From NCBI RefSeq assembly GCF_000195335.1, contig NC_015387.1, forward strand, positions 558,001 through 622,000: a stretch of DNA of 64,000 bases, given 5' to 3'. This document shows positions 44,263 through 54,791 of this stretch, piece after piece. The translations under genes and the position numbers were made by a program. Origin of the DNA: Marinithermus hydrothermalis DSM 14884 (GTDB lineage: Bacteria; Deinococcota; Deinococci; Deinococcales; Marinithermaceae). The first letter of the stretch is position 1. Every line of letters starts with the position of its first letter. The notes under the pieces are model-generated. The model was not told where the DNA came from. It worked only from the letters and a program-made list of their open reading frames with translations, and did not search any database.

Positions 44263-46164
44263 TTGAGCGGATTGCGACAGCTCGAGCAGTACACCATTAA
44301 GGACGCGGAGGAGACCTACCTGGTGCCGTACTGGGGGCACGGGTTCTTCCGTGTGGGGCGCCAGGGCGAGATGGAGGTCACGCCGCTCGGTCCGGACGGG
44401 CCGGGGGTTTCCTTGCTCGAGGTCGTGCGGCGCCTGGAGGACGAAGGCCGTCCCTTCCCCATGATCCTGCGGTTCCCGCAGATCCTCGAGGCGCGCGTGC
44501 GGGAGTTGAACGAGGCCTTCCGCGCGGCCATCGCCAAGTACGGGTACCAAGGCGCCTACCAGGGCGTGTACCCGGTCAAGGTGAATCAGCGTCGCGTCGT
44601 GGTGGAGACGATCGCCCGGGCCGGTCGCCCCTACGCGTTCGGCCTCGAGGCGGGCAGCAAGGCCGAGCTGGCTTTGATCCTGGCGCAGGAATTGGCCGAG
44701 GACGCGCTGGTCACCTGCAACGGGTTTAAGGACGAGGACTTCGTGCGCCTGGCCCTCATGGGGAAGAAGCTCGGCAAGCGCGTCGTCATCACGCTGGAGA
44801 AGTTCGCCGAGCTCGCGCGGGTCCTGCGCGTGGCGCACGAGCTGGGGGTCCGGCCCCTGCTCGGGCTGCGCTTCAAGCTCCGGGCCAAAGGATCGGGCCA
44901 GTGGGCCTCGAGCGGGGGCGAGGGAGCGAAGTTCGGGCTTTCCGCGCCGGAGGTGCTGCGGGCGGTGGAGGTGCTGCGCGAGGTGGGGATGCTGGACAGC
45001 CTGGTGATGCTGCACGCGCACATCGGCTCCCAGATCACGGACATCCGCCGCATCAAGGCCGCGGTGCGGGAGGCCGCGCAGACCTACGTGCAGCTCCGCC
45101 GGCTCGGCGCGCCGATCCGGTACCTGAACCTCGGTGGGGGGCTCGCCGTGGATTACGACGGCTCCAAGTCCGCCTTCTACGCCTCCGCGAACTACACGAC
45201 CTGGGAGTACGCGGAGGACCTGGTTTACGTCACCAAGGAGGTCGCGGACCAGCACCGTGAGGTCCACCCCATCCTCGTGACGGAGTCCGGCCGGGCCCTC
45301 ACCGCGTACCACAGCGTCCTCGTCCTCCAGGTGATCGACGTGATCCGCCCGCCTGGCGAGGCGGCGGTGGAGGTCCCTGAGGACGCGCACCAGCTCGTGA
45401 AGGACCTCGAGGAGGAGTACAAGAGCCTCACGATTAAGAACTACCGCGACATCTACCACGACGCGCTGAACGACAAGGAGACGATCCAGACCCTCTACGA
45501 CCTGGGCCTCGTCTCCCTGCGCGACCGGGCCCTCGCGGAGGCGCTCTTCTACCAGATCGCCCGCAAGATCCACCGCTTGATCCGCACGCTGGATTACGTC
45601 CCGGACGAGTTCGAGGCGTTGCCTAAACTGCTCGCGGACAAGCTCGTCTGCAACTTCAGCCTCTTCCAGAGCCTTCCGGATACCTGGGCGATCAAGCAGC
45701 TGTTTCCCATCGTGCCGTTGGCGCGCCTCCTCGAACGACCGACGCGCGAGGCAACGATCGTGGACATCTCCTGCGACTCCGACGGCAAGATCGACCGTTT
45801 CATCGACCTCAAGGACGTGCGGCACACCCTGCCTATCCACGACCTCCGGCCCGGTGAGCCGTACTACCTGGGGGTCTTCCTCACCGGGGCGTACCAGGAC
45901 GTCCTGGGCAGCACGCACAACCTCTTCGGTCGGGTCCTCGAGGCCCACGTGCGCGTGGAGGAGCACGGGTTCGTCGTGGAGCGCGTGGTGGGGGGAGAGA
46001 AGGCCCGGCGGGTCATCGAGAAGATGGGGTACGAGACCGAGGACCTCACCCGCGCGATGGCGGCGGTCCTCGAGGAAGCGGACGGGCTGAGCCCGGAGGA
46101 GAAGCGGGAGTTCCTCGAGCGCTACCGGAACGAGCTCGTGGGGTACACGTACCTGGAGGACTGA
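44263..46164 (+). CDS. speA: biosynthetic arginine decarboxylase
   Basis: SpeA converts arginine to agmatine, the first step of the agmatine route to spermidine and longer polyamines typical of thermophiles. The 633-residue PLP enzyme has the PLP lysine in GVYPVKVNQ, the glycine-rich phosphate site (YLNLGGGLAVDYDG), LHAHIGSQITDI and the C-terminal active-site region FQSLPDTWAIKQLFP and SCDSDGKID. The length fits the SpeA family. The start is uncertain: TTG 44263 or TTG 44272, both just after a G-run. It is convergent with metK, whose product feeds the aminopropyl donor. Confidence 0.94.
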   Translation: MSGLRQLEQYTIKDAEETYLVPYWGHGFFRVGRQGEMEVTPLGPDGPGVSLLEVVRRLEDEGRPFPMILRFPQILEARVRELNEAFRAAIAKYGYQGAYQGVYPVKVNQRRVVVETIARAGRPYAFGLEAGSKAELALILAQELAEDALVTCNGFKDEDFVRLALMGKKLGKRVVITLEKFAELARVLRVAHELGVRPLLGLRFKLRAKGSGQWASSGGEGAKFGLSAPEVLRAVEVLREVGMLDSLVMLHAHIGSQITDIRRIKAAVREAAQTYVQLRRLGAPIRYLNLGGGLAVDYDGSKSAFYASANYTTWEYAEDLVYVTKEVADQHREVHPILVTESGRALTAYHSVLVLQVIDVIRPPGEAAVEVPEDAHQLVKDLEEEYKSLTIKNYRDIYHDALNDKETIQTLYDLGLVSLRDRALAEALFYQIARKIHRLIRTLDYVPDEFEALPKLLADKLVCNFSLFQSLPDTWAIKQLFPIVPLARLLERPTREATIVDISCDSDGKIDRFIDLKDVRHTLPIHDLRPGEPYYLGVFLTGAYQDVLGSTHNLFGRVLEAHVRVEEHGFVVERVVGGEKARRVIEKMGYETEDLTRAMAAVLEEADGLSPEEKREFLERYRNELVGYTYLED

Positions 46165-46176
46165 GCGTAATACAAG

Positions 46177-46209
46177 CGCGCGCCGCGGGCCCGGGGCCCG
46201 CGGCGCGCG
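46177..46209. terminator. long GC hairpin between speA and metK
   Basis: A near-perfect inverted repeat (arms 46177-46189 and 46197-46209, with further pairing inside) lies in the 58-bp gap between the convergent genes. There is no U-run on either strand; it probably serves both directions. Confidence 0.7.
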
Positions 46210-46222
46210 GTCTAGATGGGGG

Positions 46223-47401
46223 TTAGAGCCCGGCTTCTTGCCGCAGGGCCTCGACCCGGTCCGTGGCCTCCCAGGGGAAGCCGGTGCGCCCAAAGTGCCC
46301 GTAAGCGGAGGTGGGGGTGTAGATGGGGCGCAGGAGGTCGAGCTGCTCGATGATAGCCTGCGGGCGCGGGTCGAACACCTTGCGAGCGATCTCGGCGATC
46401 TTTTCGTCGGGGAGCACGCCGGTGCCGAAGGTCTCCACCCGCAGCCCGACCGGGCGGGCCTTGCCGATCGCGTACGCGAGCTCCACCAGAGCGCGTTTCG
46501 CGAGGCCGGCGGCCACGATGTTCTTCGCCATGTACCGCGCGTAGTAGCTCGCGGAACGGTCCACCTTGGTGGGGTCCTTGCCGCTGAACGCGCCGCCCCC
46601 GTGCGGGACCGCGCCGCCGTAGGTGTCCACGATGACCTTACGGCCGGTGAGGCCGGTGTCGCCGTGCGGGCCGCCGATCACGAACTTGCCCGAGGGGTTG
46701 ATCAGGTACTCGGTCTCCTCGGATAGGTACTCCTCCGGAATCGCGCGGCGCACCACCCGCTGGATCACGTCCTCCCGGATCTGGTCTTGCTCCATCTCGG
46801 GAGAGTGCTGGGTGGAGATGACCACGGTCTTGACGTACAGCGGCTTTTCCCCATCGTAGACCACGGTGACCTGCGACTTTCCGTCCGGGCGGAGGTACTC
46901 GAGCTCACCGGTCTTGCGGGCCTCGGCCAGCCGCATGGTGAGCTTGTGGGCCAACATGATCGGGAGGGGCATCAGCTCGGGGGTTTCGTCGGTCGCGTAA
47001 CCGAACATCAACCCCTGGTCACCGGCGCCCACCCGGTCCAACGGGTCCGTGGATTTAAGCACGCGCACCTCGTACGACTCGTTGACGCCCCCCGCGATGT
47101 CCGGGGACTGCTCGTCGATCGCGGTGAGGACGGCGCAGGTGTCCCCGTCAAAACCGAACTTCGCGCGGGTGTATCCCACGTCCTTGATCGTCTTGCGCAC
47201 CAGGCCGGGGATGTCCACGTACCCTTCGGTGGTGATCTCCCCGGCGACGAAGACAAGGCCCGTGGTGACGAGCGTCTCGCAGGCCACGCGGGCCTTGGGG
47301 TCCTGCGCGATGAGCGCGTCCAGGATCGCGTCGGAGATACGGTCCGCGAGCTTGTCCGGGTGTCCTTCCGTAACCGACTCAGAGGTGACCAGTCGCAGCA
47401 A
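46223..47401 (-). CDS. metK: S-adenosylmethionine synthetase
   Basis: MetK makes S-adenosylmethionine from methionine and ATP. The 392-residue protein has all family motifs: [18 protein letters not shown] at the N-terminus, the hexapeptide [12 protein letters not shown], the phosphate loop [16 protein letters not shown] and [16 protein letters not shown] place the start at TTG 47401, because AAGGAGG lies 8 nt upstream on the minus strand. An in-frame TTG at 47419 would put that ribosome site inside the gene. A -10 box TATACT is at 47451-47456. Confidence 0.96.
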   Translation of the reverse strand: MLRLVTSESVTEGHPDKLADRISDAILDALIAQDPKARVACETLVTTGLVFVAGEITTEGYVDIPGLVRKTIKDVGYTRAKFGFDGDTCAVLTAIDEQSPDIAGGVNESYEVRVLKSTDPLDRVGAGDQGLMFGYATDETPELMPLPIMLAHKLTMRLAEARKTGELEYLRPDGKSQVTVVYDGEKPLYVKTVVISTQHSPEMEQDQIREDVIQRVVRRAIPEEYLSEETEYLINPSGKFVIGGPHGDTGLTGRKVIVDTYGGAVPHGGGAFSGKDPTKVDRSASYYARYMAKNIVAAGLAKRALVELAYAIGKARPVGLRVETFGTGVLPDEKIAEIARKVFDPRPQAIIEQLDLLRPIYTPTSAYGHFGRTGFPWEATDRVEALRQEAGL

Positions 47402-47450
47402 TTCCCTACCCTCCTTCAAAGAGGCATGCCGGCAAGCCGGCTGGATGCTC

Positions 47451-47456
47451 AGTATA
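47451..47456 (-). promoter_or_regulatory. -10 box (TGC-TATACT, extended) of metK
   Basis: On the minus strand, TGC directly precedes TATACT, an extended -10 form. The leader is about 43 nt and contains a CCGGCTTGCCGG inverted repeat. It is too short for a known SAM riboswitch, and I see no such fold. Confidence 0.5.
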
Positions 47457-47540
47457 GCACTCCTAGGAGCCCTGCAGGATGAACCGGCTCCGGAATCCGG
47501 AGGTGTGGCGCCCGTTGCGGCGTACGAGGAGCGGGTTGTG

Positions 47541-47546
47541 TATACT
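47541..47546 (+). promoter_or_regulatory. -10 box (TATACT) of the DUF4129-MoxR-DUF58 operon
   Basis: TATACT, then GGCGACA (7 nt), then GTG 47554. Leaderless initiation is likely and decides against the in-frame ATG at 47479 upstream of the promoter. Confidence 0.55.
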
Positions 47547-47553
47547 GGCGACA

Positions 47554-48933
47554 GTGCTGAAGCTAGGACTGGTTCTAATCGGGGCGGCCTTGTGGGCGCT
47601 GCCCCCCGCGCTATGGCCGGGCCTGGCCCTGGGGGTGGGGTTGTACCTCCTCCTGCGCCGCACCCACCTGCACGGCGCCTTCCTCTGGTTCGCGGGGGTA
47701 GCGGGCCTGTACCTCTTCGTCGGGGTTGAGCTCGAGCGCGCGGCCTTGCAGCAAGCGGCCGTGGCGTGGGGGAAGCTCACCCTGGTGCTTTGGGCGCTCG
47801 GATTGAGCCTCTCCGCGATGCGCGCCGGTTCGCTCCGCGCCGTGGCCTGGTTGAGCCCCCTGCTGCTGCTCCGGCCGGACGGGGGGATGCTGGCCTGGCT
47901 TCTCCTCGCGCACGTGGTCTGGATCATGGAGCGTGCCCGGGAACAAGCACGGTCACGCGGCGCGACCTGGCGAACGAACCGCTCCGCCCTTGGGGTGGCC
48001 GCGGCCAGCGTGGCGCTGGTGCTGCTCGGCCTTGTAGGGGGGCGTTTCGAGATCGCAGGCCCCATTGAGGCGGCCCCTGCGGTTCACGAAGACGCGCCGG
48101 CTGCGCCATCGGCGGTTTGGGAGGGCACAGGGCGCGCGCCGGCCGGGGGTGGGGGGCGCGCGTGGGTCGTGGAGGAAGCCCCCTCACCAGTGACCGCCCT
48201 GGCTCGAGCGGCCTTCCCGGGGATCGTGGCGGCCGCGCTGGGGGGGATCGTCCTCTTCTTCGTGGGGCTTGGGGCGGCCTTCCTTGGCGCGCGCGCAATC
48301 CGGACCCCCTTTAAGGGCGTGCACCTGGCCTCCCTACTCGCGGTGGCCTGGACCTTCGGGATGCTCCTCCTCTGGTTCGCCCTTCTTCAGGAAGGGCAAG
48401 GTACGGCCGGTGGGGGGAGCCTACCCGCACCCGCGGGGAGCCCAGGGCCCGGCACGGCTCCTGGCGCGGTTGTGCCGAGCCCGGTACCGCCCGCGTTGCG
48501 CGACGGGCTCGCGGGCCTTGGCTTGCTGGGCGCATTTGTGGTCCTGGGAGGGGTCCTGGCCGCCTTGGGCGTTCTTGCGCTCGTGTGGCGCGGTGCGGCT
48601 GGGCGGCGTTCGGCCGTGGACCGGCCCGTCCCCGCGTCATCGCACCTAGCGGGCACGGTACCCGAGGAAGGGTACGCGGGACGCGTGCGGGAGGTGTACC
48701 GCCGCTTCCTCGAGCTCATGCGTTCCCACCAGCCCCGCCAGGACCACGAGACCCCCCGCGAGTACGCGGCGCGCGTGGGGCGAACCTACGCCGGCCTCGC
48801 GGCGCCGGTCGCCGAACTCACCCGCCTCTACGAGCCCGTGCGTTATGGGGGGCGTAGCCCAAGGTCGGACGCGGAACGGGCCGAGCGCCTGCTGCAGCGG
48901 ATTCAAGCGTATTGGGCACGGGAGGAAGCATGA
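47554..48933 (+). CDS. multi-pass membrane protein with C-terminal DUF4129 domain
   Basis: The 459-residue protein has four to five hydrophobic segments in the first 175 residues, a Gly/Ala/Pro-rich loop and further segments near 215-240, 260-285 and 325-350. Its cytoplasmic DUF4129 domain is at about 385-455 ([35 protein letters not shown]). DUF4129 usually sits at the end of transglutaminase-like membrane proteins in MoxR operons; here the transglutaminase domain is absent. The start is the GTG 7 nt after a -10 box. The MoxR gene follows with an ATGA overlap. The operon's role is probably chaperoning or assembly of an envelope complex. Confidence 0.8.
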   Translation: MLKLGLVLIGAALWALPPALWPGLALGVGLYLLLRRTHLHGAFLWFAGVAGLYLFVGVELERAALQQAAVAWGKLTLVLWALGLSLSAMRAGSLRAVAWLSPLLLLRPDGGMLAWLLLAHVVWIMERAREQARSRGATWRTNRSALGVAAASVALVLLGLVGGRFEIAGPIEAAPAVHEDAPAAPSAVWEGTGRAPAGGGGRAWVVEEAPSPVTALARAAFPGIVAAALGGIVLFFVGLGAAFLGARAIRTPFKGVHLASLLAVAWTFGMLLLWFALLQEGQGTAGGGSLPAPAGSPGPGTAPGAVVPSPVPPALRDGLAGLGLLGAFVVLGGVLAALGVLALVWRGAAGRRSAVDRPVPASSHLAGTVPEEGYAGRVREVYRRFLELMRSHQPRQDHETPREYAARVGRTYAGLAAPVAELTRLYEPVRYGGRSPRSDAERAERLLQRIQAYWAREEA

Positions 48934-49862
48934 TCCAATCCTGGTATGAACGGGTACGCCACAACGTGGCCAAGGTCATCGTGGGTAACGCCGAGCCCGT
49001 CCGGCTCATCCTGGGCGCGTTGCTCGCCGGGGGGCACGTGCTCATCGAGGACGTGCCCGGCACCGGGAAGACCACGCTCGCTCGAGCCGTCGCCCGCTCC
49101 CTCGGGCTGCCCTTCCGGCGCGTGCAGTTCACCCCGGACCTGCTGCCCTCGGACCTGACCGGCGTGAACGTGTACCGCGAGGGCCGGTTTCACTTTCAGC
49201 CCGGCCCCGTCTTCACCTCGGTGCTGCTCGCCGACGAGATCAACCGCGCGACCCCCAAGACCCAGTCGGCTCTGCTGGAGGCCATGGCCGAGTTCCAGGT
49301 CACGGTGGACGGCGAGACGCGGCCCCTGCCGCGCCCCTTCGTGGTGCTCGCCACGCAGAACCCCGTCGAGATGGACGGCACTTACCGCCTGCCCGAGGCT
49401 CAGCTCGACCGCTTTTTGGTGCGGGTCGCGCTCGGGTACCCCGAGCTCGAGGAGGAGGTCGAGATGCTCCTCCGGATGCGCGAGCACCACGCCCTCCAGG
49501 ACCTGCACCCCGTTTCGAGCCCGGAGGAGGTTCTGGAAGCGCAGGCGGCGGTCCGGCAGGTGCGGGTGGATCCCGAGATCGCCCGGTACATCGTGAACCT
49601 GGTACGCCGCACCCGCGTGGCTGAGGGCGTGACCCTCGGGGCGTCGCCGCGCGCCGCTTTAGCCCTGCAGCACCTCGCCATGGCCCTCGCTGCGATCGAA
49701 GGGCGGACGTTCGTGCTGCCCGACGACGTGAAGGCTGCCTTCCTTCCCGTGATGGGGCACCGCGTCCTCCTCGAGCCTGAGGCGCGCCTCGAAGGAGTAA
49801 CGGTGGAAGCAGTCCTCCAAAGCGTTTTGGCCGCCGTGCCGGTCCCGGTGGAGCGCACGTGA
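48930..49862 (+). CDS. MoxR-family AAA+ ATPase
   Basis: The 310-residue ATPase has Walker A EDVPGTGKTTLARA, Walker B LLADEINRATPKTQSALLEA, and the MoxR sensor regions VLATQNPVEMDGTYRLPEAQ and GASPRAALAL. MoxR ATPases act as metal-insertion or complex-assembly chaperones, usually with DUF58 and VWA partners. ATG 48930 overlaps the DUF4129 stop (ATGA), with GGAGG just upstream. The DUF58 gene follows after 10 bp. Confidence 0.93.
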   Translation: MIQSWYERVRHNVAKVIVGNAEPVRLILGALLAGGHVLIEDVPGTGKTTLARAVARSLGLPFRRVQFTPDLLPSDLTGVNVYREGRFHFQPGPVFTSVLLADEINRATPKTQSALLEAMAEFQVTVDGETRPLPRPFVVLATQNPVEMDGTYRLPEAQLDRFLVRVALGYPELEEEVEMLLRMREHHALQDLHPVSSPEEVLEAQAAVRQVRVDPEIARYIVNLVRRTRVAEGVTLGASPRAALALQHLAMALAAIEGRTFVLPDDVKAAFLPVMGHRVLLEPEARLEGVTVEAVLQSVLAAVPVPVERT

Positions 49863-49872
49863 GGGAGGCAGT

Positions 49873-50964
49873 GTGCTTTGGGTTTCGTTGCTTCTCTTCG
49901 CCTTCCTCCTGCTTCTTCCGAGCCGCGTGCGCGTGCAGGGTAGGGTGACGGCTCGCCGCGAAGAGACCTTCCCCGGACGGCCGGGAACGGCTCGGCTGGC
50001 GCTCGAGCTCATGGCGCCCGTGCCGGTCTATTACCGCGTGGAGTGTGCGGGGGTGGCGGCCTTGGGGTTGCTGCCCCGGCAGTACCTGGGGTTCGGCATG
50101 GGGCGCGTGCGGCTCGTGGAGGAGCTGACCCTCTCGCCTCGGCGTCGGGGGGCGCACGCCTTGCCCCGGGTGCGCGTTTTCGTGCGCGACGTGTTCGGGG
50201 TTTGGGAGCGTGAGGTGCCGACCGCTGTGATTCAGGGCCAGGTCCGGGTCTACCCCCGCGTCTACCCGGTGCCGCGCCCGGATCTGGCCCTGACGCTGCT
50301 CGCGGAAGGGCCGGAGGTGCGGGGGGTGGGGCTCGAGGACCCCACGCAGTTCCGCGGGGTGCGCCCCTACGCGCCGGGGGACCCGGTGCGGCACGTGCAC
50401 TGGCGGGCCACGGCGCGCGCGGGAACCTTGATGGTACGGGAGTTCGGCCGGGTGCGAGCCACGGGAATCTGGGTGCACCTGGATACGAGCGGGACAGGCG
50501 CGGTGTACCTGGACCACGCGGCGGAACTTGCGGCGAGCCTGCTGGTGCGCGCGAACGAGGAGCGGCTCCTGGTGGCGCTCTCCGCGCCGGGGGGCATGGT
50601 GCCCCTCGCGCGAGGGGATGAGGCGGTACGGCGGGCGCTGGGGGTGCTCGCCGAGCTCGAGGCGGAGGCGGCGCCGCGCCCGGTGCCCATCCCACCCCCA
50701 GGGGTGAACCTGGTGATCCTCACGCAGCACGCGCCCGTCGCGGTGGTGGATGGGGCTTTGAAGGCGCGTTCCCGCGCGGCACGCGTGCACTTGATCGCCC
50801 TTCCGGAAGGGTTTTACCTGCGCCCCGGCGAGCGAGGGCGGCCGCTGTTCGGCAAGCCCGACGCGGTCCTGCGCCTCCTGAAAAAACGCGCGGTGCTGGA
50901 GCAGGAGGGGGTGTTCGTGCACCTCCTCCGAGGGGACGACGCCCTGGCGCGGCTTTCGGGGTGA
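49873..50964 (+). CDS. DUF58 protein, MoxR partner
   Basis: The 363-residue protein has an N-terminal hydrophobic segment (about 1-17), an immunoglobulin-like stretch and the DUF58 core, with the diagnostic FRGVRPYAPGDPVRHVHWRA (about 159-178), followed by a von Willebrand A-like fold (GIWVHLDTSGTG, VNLVILTQHAPVAVV). It probably forms a membrane-tethered scaffold that works with the MoxR ATPase. GTG 49873 is behind GAGGGAGG. It ends the three-gene operon. Confidence 0.88.
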   Translation: MLWVSLLLFAFLLLLPSRVRVQGRVTARREETFPGRPGTARLALELMAPVPVYYRVECAGVAALGLLPRQYLGFGMGRVRLVEELTLSPRRRGAHALPRVRVFVRDVFGVWEREVPTAVIQGQVRVYPRVYPVPRPDLALTLLAEGPEVRGVGLEDPTQFRGVRPYAPGDPVRHVHWRATARAGTLMVREFGRVRATGIWVHLDTSGTGAVYLDHAAELAASLLVRANEERLLVALSAPGGMVPLARGDEAVRRALGVLAELEAEAAPRPVPIPPPGVNLVILTQHAPVAVVDGALKARSRAARVHLIALPEGFYLRPGERGRPLFGKPDAVLRLLKKRAVLEQEGVFVHLLRGDDALARLSG

Positions 50965-50982
50965 GTATGGAGGAACGAGCGG

Positions 50983-50988
50983 TAGAAT
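50983..50988 (+). promoter_or_regulatory. -10 box (TAGAAT) with leaderless spacing
   Basis: TAGAAT, AAGCGT (6 nt), ATG 50995 of the redoxin gene. Confidence 0.6.
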
Positions 50989-50994
50989 AAGCGT

Positions 50995-51564
50995 ATGCTC
51001 GAGTACAAACGCTTGGAGATCGGGGACCCGCTCGTGGACGCGGAACTCAAGGATCCCGAGGGGCGCGCCTACCGGTTGTCGGAGTTTAAGGAGCCGTTGC
51101 TGGCCGTGATCTTCATGTGCAACCACTGCCCCTACGTCGTGGGGTCGGTGGGTCGCATGGTGGACCTGGCCCGGCGCTATGCGGGCCGCGTGGCCTTCAT
51201 CGGCATCAACGCCAACGACTACACCCGCTACCCGGACGACTCCCCGGAGGGGATGAAGCGGTTCGCCGCCGAGCACGGGATCCCCTTCCCTTACGTCCTG
51301 GATGAGACCCAGAAGGTAGCGAAGGCGTACGGCGCCTTGCGGACCCCGGAGGTTTTTCTGTTCGACGAGCAGCGTACCTTGCGGTACCACGGCCGGATCG
51401 ACGACTCCCCGCGCGACGCGACCCGCGTGACCGAGCGCAACCTCGAGGACGCGATCCAGGCCCTGTTAGCGGGCCGGGAGCCGCCGAAGGCCCGGGCGGA
51501 GGCCGTGGGGTGCACGATCAAGTGGCGGCCGGGCAATGAACCGGAGGTCCGTATCGGGAAATGA
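50995..51564 (+). CDS. thioredoxin-fold redoxin (AhpC/TSA-like)
   Basis: The 189-residue protein has a thioredoxin fold with a CNHC pair (Cys42 and Cys45 in [12 protein letters not shown]), [20 protein letters not shown] and the cis-Pro region RTPEVFLFD. Members with CNHCPY are cytoplasmic thioredoxin-like or peroxiredoxin-like proteins of undetermined substrate. There is no signal peptide. The transcript is probably leaderless. Its stop overlaps the ATG of the YbjN gene, so both are made together. Confidence 0.88.
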   Translation: MLEYKRLEIGDPLVDAELKDPEGRAYRLSEFKEPLLAVIFMCNHCPYVVGSVGRMVDLARRYAGRVAFIGINANDYTRYPDDSPEGMKRFAAEHGIPFPYVLDETQKVAKAYGALRTPEVFLFDEQRTLRYHGRIDDSPRDATRVTERNLEDAIQALLAGREPPKARAEAVGCTIKWRPGNEPEVRIGK

Positions 51565-52010
51565 GTGATCCGGAAACGATCGATCGTTTCTTTACCCGTT
51601 ACGGGTGGCGGGTGGAACGCCTTTCGGACGAGGTGTGGCGCACCGCGTTTCGCGGGGACGTCGCCGTCTACCCCCTTTTTGTCAAGCTCACGCCGGAGTT
51701 CGTGTACCTCACCATCGTGCCGTTCGTGGTCGCCCCGCGGGCCGAGGCCCGCGAGCGGGTGTACTGGGCGTTGCTGCGGTTCAACCGGGAGATGGCCCTG
51801 GCCAAGTTCGCCCTGGACGAGGACGGCGACGTGCTGCTCACCGTTGAGCTTTCCACCACCGGCCTAGACTACCCGCTCTTCGAGGAGGCCCTCACCTTCC
51901 TGACCCACTATGCCGACCTCGCCTACCGTGAGGTCCTGAACCTCGCGCAGGACCCCACCAGCCGCAGCCGGTTCGACGACGGCGGGGATGAAGGGTCCTT
52001 GCAGGCCTAA
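51561..52010 (+). CDS. YbjN domain protein
   Basis: The 149-residue protein resembles the YbjN/type III secretion chaperone-like fold: [18 protein letters not shown], then [40 protein letters not shown] and a helical end ([19 protein letters not shown]). YbjN proteins affect stress and motility phenotypes, but a biochemical role is unknown. The start overlaps the redoxin stop (ATGA). One base separates its stop from the convergent gamma-carbonic anhydrase gene. Confidence 0.78.
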   Translation: MSDPETIDRFFTRYGWRVERLSDEVWRTAFRGDVAVYPLFVKLTPEFVYLTIVPFVVAPRAEARERVYWALLRFNREMALAKFALDEDGDVLLTVELSTTGLDYPLFEEALTFLTHYADLAYREVLNLAQDPTSRSRFDDGGDEGSLQA

Positions 52011-52011
52011 T

Positions 52012-53149
<1,138 letters not shown>

Positions 53150-54013
53150 TTAAGTGTACTTTTGCCGCAGGTAGGTTAGGGTGCCGTCGTCGATCTCGGC
53201 GCCGCCCGCGTAGCGTTCCTCGAGGTTCTCCACGCCGATCAGGGCACGGAAGGCCGCCTCGGTGGCTTCGTCCCACGCGCCGGTGACGGGGCCCGTGTAG
53301 TACCCTTCCCGCTTGAGGAGGGCTTGCAACCAGCGGATCTCGGCTTCTTGGAGGGGACGGCGGGACTCGGGGCGGGTGAAGAGCAGCCGGTGGACGGATA
53401 ACAGGCGCTCGAGCTCGGCCACGGGGTCCGGGTGGTCGTCGACCCTGAGGTCGATCCAGCGGTCGCTGAGGCCCCCGTACCCCTTGCCCTCCCCGACCAC
53501 GAGAAGGGCGGCCGACTGCCGGCCGCGCTTGTCGCCGCCCGCGCGGTCCCCGGCGAGGAGGGCCTTGACCAGCCGCTCGGGGAAGGGAAGGGTCGCGTGG
53601 TGCTTGAAGGCCTCCACCATGGCCTGCACCACCTCCGGCCCGGTGAGGAGGTTGCCTTGGGCCGCGTAGTTCTCCCCGGCCTCGCCGCCCGCCCAGGGGT
53701 GGCATCCCTCCCCGGTGAAGGTCAGGCTTTCCCCGGAAGCCGCGACGATCCCGAACTGCCGCAGGGGGAGTTCGGGGTCCGTGCGGCGGAAGGCTTCCAG
53801 GCACGCCTCGGGGCTGCCGCCGGCCTCCAGGATCGCGAGGGCCTTGGGGCCGAAGGAGGTGTTTGCGTAGGACTGCGTGGCGACCGCACCGACGCCAGCC
53901 TTGGCGTAGGGCACCACCGCGCCGACCGCGAGAAACTTGCTGGCCACCGCGACGCCGAGGTCCCCGGTCTCGGGGTCGCGCGCGACAAGGGAGAACGTGC
54001 TTACCGGTCCCAT
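53150..54013 (-). CDS. DUF1028 protein with peptidoglycan-binding-like C-terminus
   Basis: The 287-residue protein starts with a DUF1028 domain (about 1-200), an Ntn-hydrolase-like fold: [58 protein letters not shown]. The C-terminal 80 residues ([20 protein letters not shown]) look like a small peptidoglycan-binding domain 1. There is no signal peptide if the ATG at 54013 is right. That ATG follows a -10 box TACCAT by exactly 6 nt. The function of DUF1028 is unknown; members occur near amidases and peptidases. Confidence 0.82.
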   Translation of the reverse strand: MGPVSTFSLVARDPETGDLGVAVASKFLAVGAVVPYAKAGVGAVATQSYANTSFGPKALAILEAGGSPEACLEAFRRTDPELPLRQFGIVAASGESLTFTGEGCHPWAGGEAGENYAAQGNLLTGPEVVQAMVEAFKHHATLPFPERLVKALLAGDRAGGDKRGRQSAALLVVGEGKGYGGLSDRWIDLRVDDHPDPVAELERLLSVHRLLFTRPESRRPLQEAEIRWLQALLKREGYYTGPVTGAWDEATEAAFRALIGVENLEERYAGGAEIDDGTLTYLRQKYT

Positions 54014-54019
54014 ACTTCC

Positions 54020-54025
54020 ATGGTA
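54020..54025 (-). promoter_or_regulatory. -10 box (TACCAT) with leaderless spacing
   Basis: TACCAT on the minus strand, GGAAGT (6 nt), then ATG 54013 of the DUF1028 gene. Confidence 0.5.
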
Positions 54026-54031
54026 AACCCG

Positions 54032-54049
54032 GTGTATTGATAGATACAC
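54032..54049. promoter_or_regulatory. inverted repeat between divergent leaderless promoters
   Basis: GTGTAT (54032-54037), 6 nt, ATACAC (54044-54049). The right arm covers the expected -35 positions of both the DUF1028 and P460 promoters, so one bound protein could control both. Confidence 0.4.
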
Positions 54050-54069
54050 GCGCCAAGGGGGGAGCGCCT

Positions 54070-54075
54070 TAACGT
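54070..54075 (+). promoter_or_regulatory. -10 box (TAACGT) with leaderless spacing
   Basis: TAACGT, TTGAGC (6 nt), then ATG 54082 of the P460-like cytochrome gene. Confidence 0.5.
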
Positions 54076-54081
54076 TTGAGC

Positions 54082-54741
54082 ATGGAGGAGAACAGAAGCG
54101 GGTGGGTGTGGATCGTGATCGCGGGGGTGGGGGTGTTGGGGGCGGTGCTTTTGTTCAACATCTCCGCCAGCTTGCAGCGGACGGCGACGGAAGTCAAGGC
54201 GCTGAGCGAGCAGGTGGCGAACCTCGAGGCGAGTATCGGGCAGGTGAGGACGGATCTGGAGCGGTTGCAGGCACAGGCGTCGGGGGTTGGGGACGGGATT
54301 GGCGCGCAGGTCGAGCCGCAGGAGATGGCCGCCCGGGTGTGGCGGTTGATCCAGTCCCAGAACTACGCGTTTTCCTGGCATTACGAGCCGGGAACGGCCA
54401 CGGACTTCTATGAAGGGCAGCCGCCGCACGGGGCGGTGCTGCGCACCTTCACGAACGCGGTGGCCTACGACGCGGTGCAGGCCGAGGTCGGGGCGTTCCC
54501 GCCAGGGTCCGTGATCGTGAAGGAGAACCGTACCGCGGAGCGGGATCTGGACTCCGTGACCGTGATGGTCAAGGTGCCGGGGTTTAACCCGGAGGCGAAC
54601 GACTGGTTCTGGGCGAAGTACGGGGCCGACGGCGCGGTGCAAGCGGCCGGGAAGGTCGAGGGGTGCATCGGGTGCCACAGCCAGGCTAAGGACAACGACT
54701 TCGTCTTTAACGCCACGGTGAACCCCCAGGCGCGGCGGTAG
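54082..54741 (+). CDS. membrane-anchored cytochrome P460-like c-type haem protein
   Basis: The 219-residue protein has an N-terminal membrane anchor (about 6-25), a coiled coil (about 27-68, [20 protein letters not shown]) and a C-terminal domain (about 75-215) resembling cytochrome P460. It ends in a single haem c motif CIGCH (Cys195, Cys198, axial His199). P460-type cytochromes oxidise hydroxylamine or bind NO; here the reaction is unknown. The haem domain should face outside the membrane. ATG 54082 is supported by a -10 box exactly 6 nt upstream. It is divergent from the DUF1028 gene and followed by a sulfur amino acid pair. Confidence 0.82.
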   Translation: MEENRSGWVWIVIAGVGVLGAVLLFNISASLQRTATEVKALSEQVANLEASIGQVRTDLERLQAQASGVGDGIGAQVEPQEMAARVWRLIQSQNYAFSWHYEPGTATDFYEGQPPHGAVLRTFTNAVAYDAVQAEVGAFPPGSVIVKENRTAERDLDSVTVMVKVPGFNPEANDWFWAKYGADGAVQAAGKVEGCIGCHSQAKDNDFVFNATVNPQARR

Positions 54742-54778
54742 CGCGCGGCTAGATCTTAGTCCGTGGGGCGCAAGGGTA

Positions 54779-54784
54779 TAAACT
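54779..54784 (+). promoter_or_regulatory. -10 box (TAAACT) ahead of the cystathionine synthase/lyase pair
   Basis: TAAACT, GGGAGGG (7 nt), ATG 54792. The G-rich spacer doubles as a possible ribosome site if transcription starts further upstream. Confidence 0.45.
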
Positions 54785-54791
54785 GGGAGGG

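Noticed and set aside
47402-47419. TTG at 47419 as metK start
   Set aside because: The AAGGAGG ribosome site would fall inside the coding region. TTG 47401 has ideal spacing and matches the family N-terminus.
47402-47450. SAM riboswitch ahead of metK
   Set aside because: The leader is only about 43 nt and shows no multi-helix junction or the conserved core of known SAM riboswitches.
47479-47553. Upstream in-frame ATG for the DUF4129 protein
   Set aside because: The TATACT box at 47541-47546 lies downstream of this ATG, and the extra 25 residues look like intergenic sequence. GTG 47554 is preferred.
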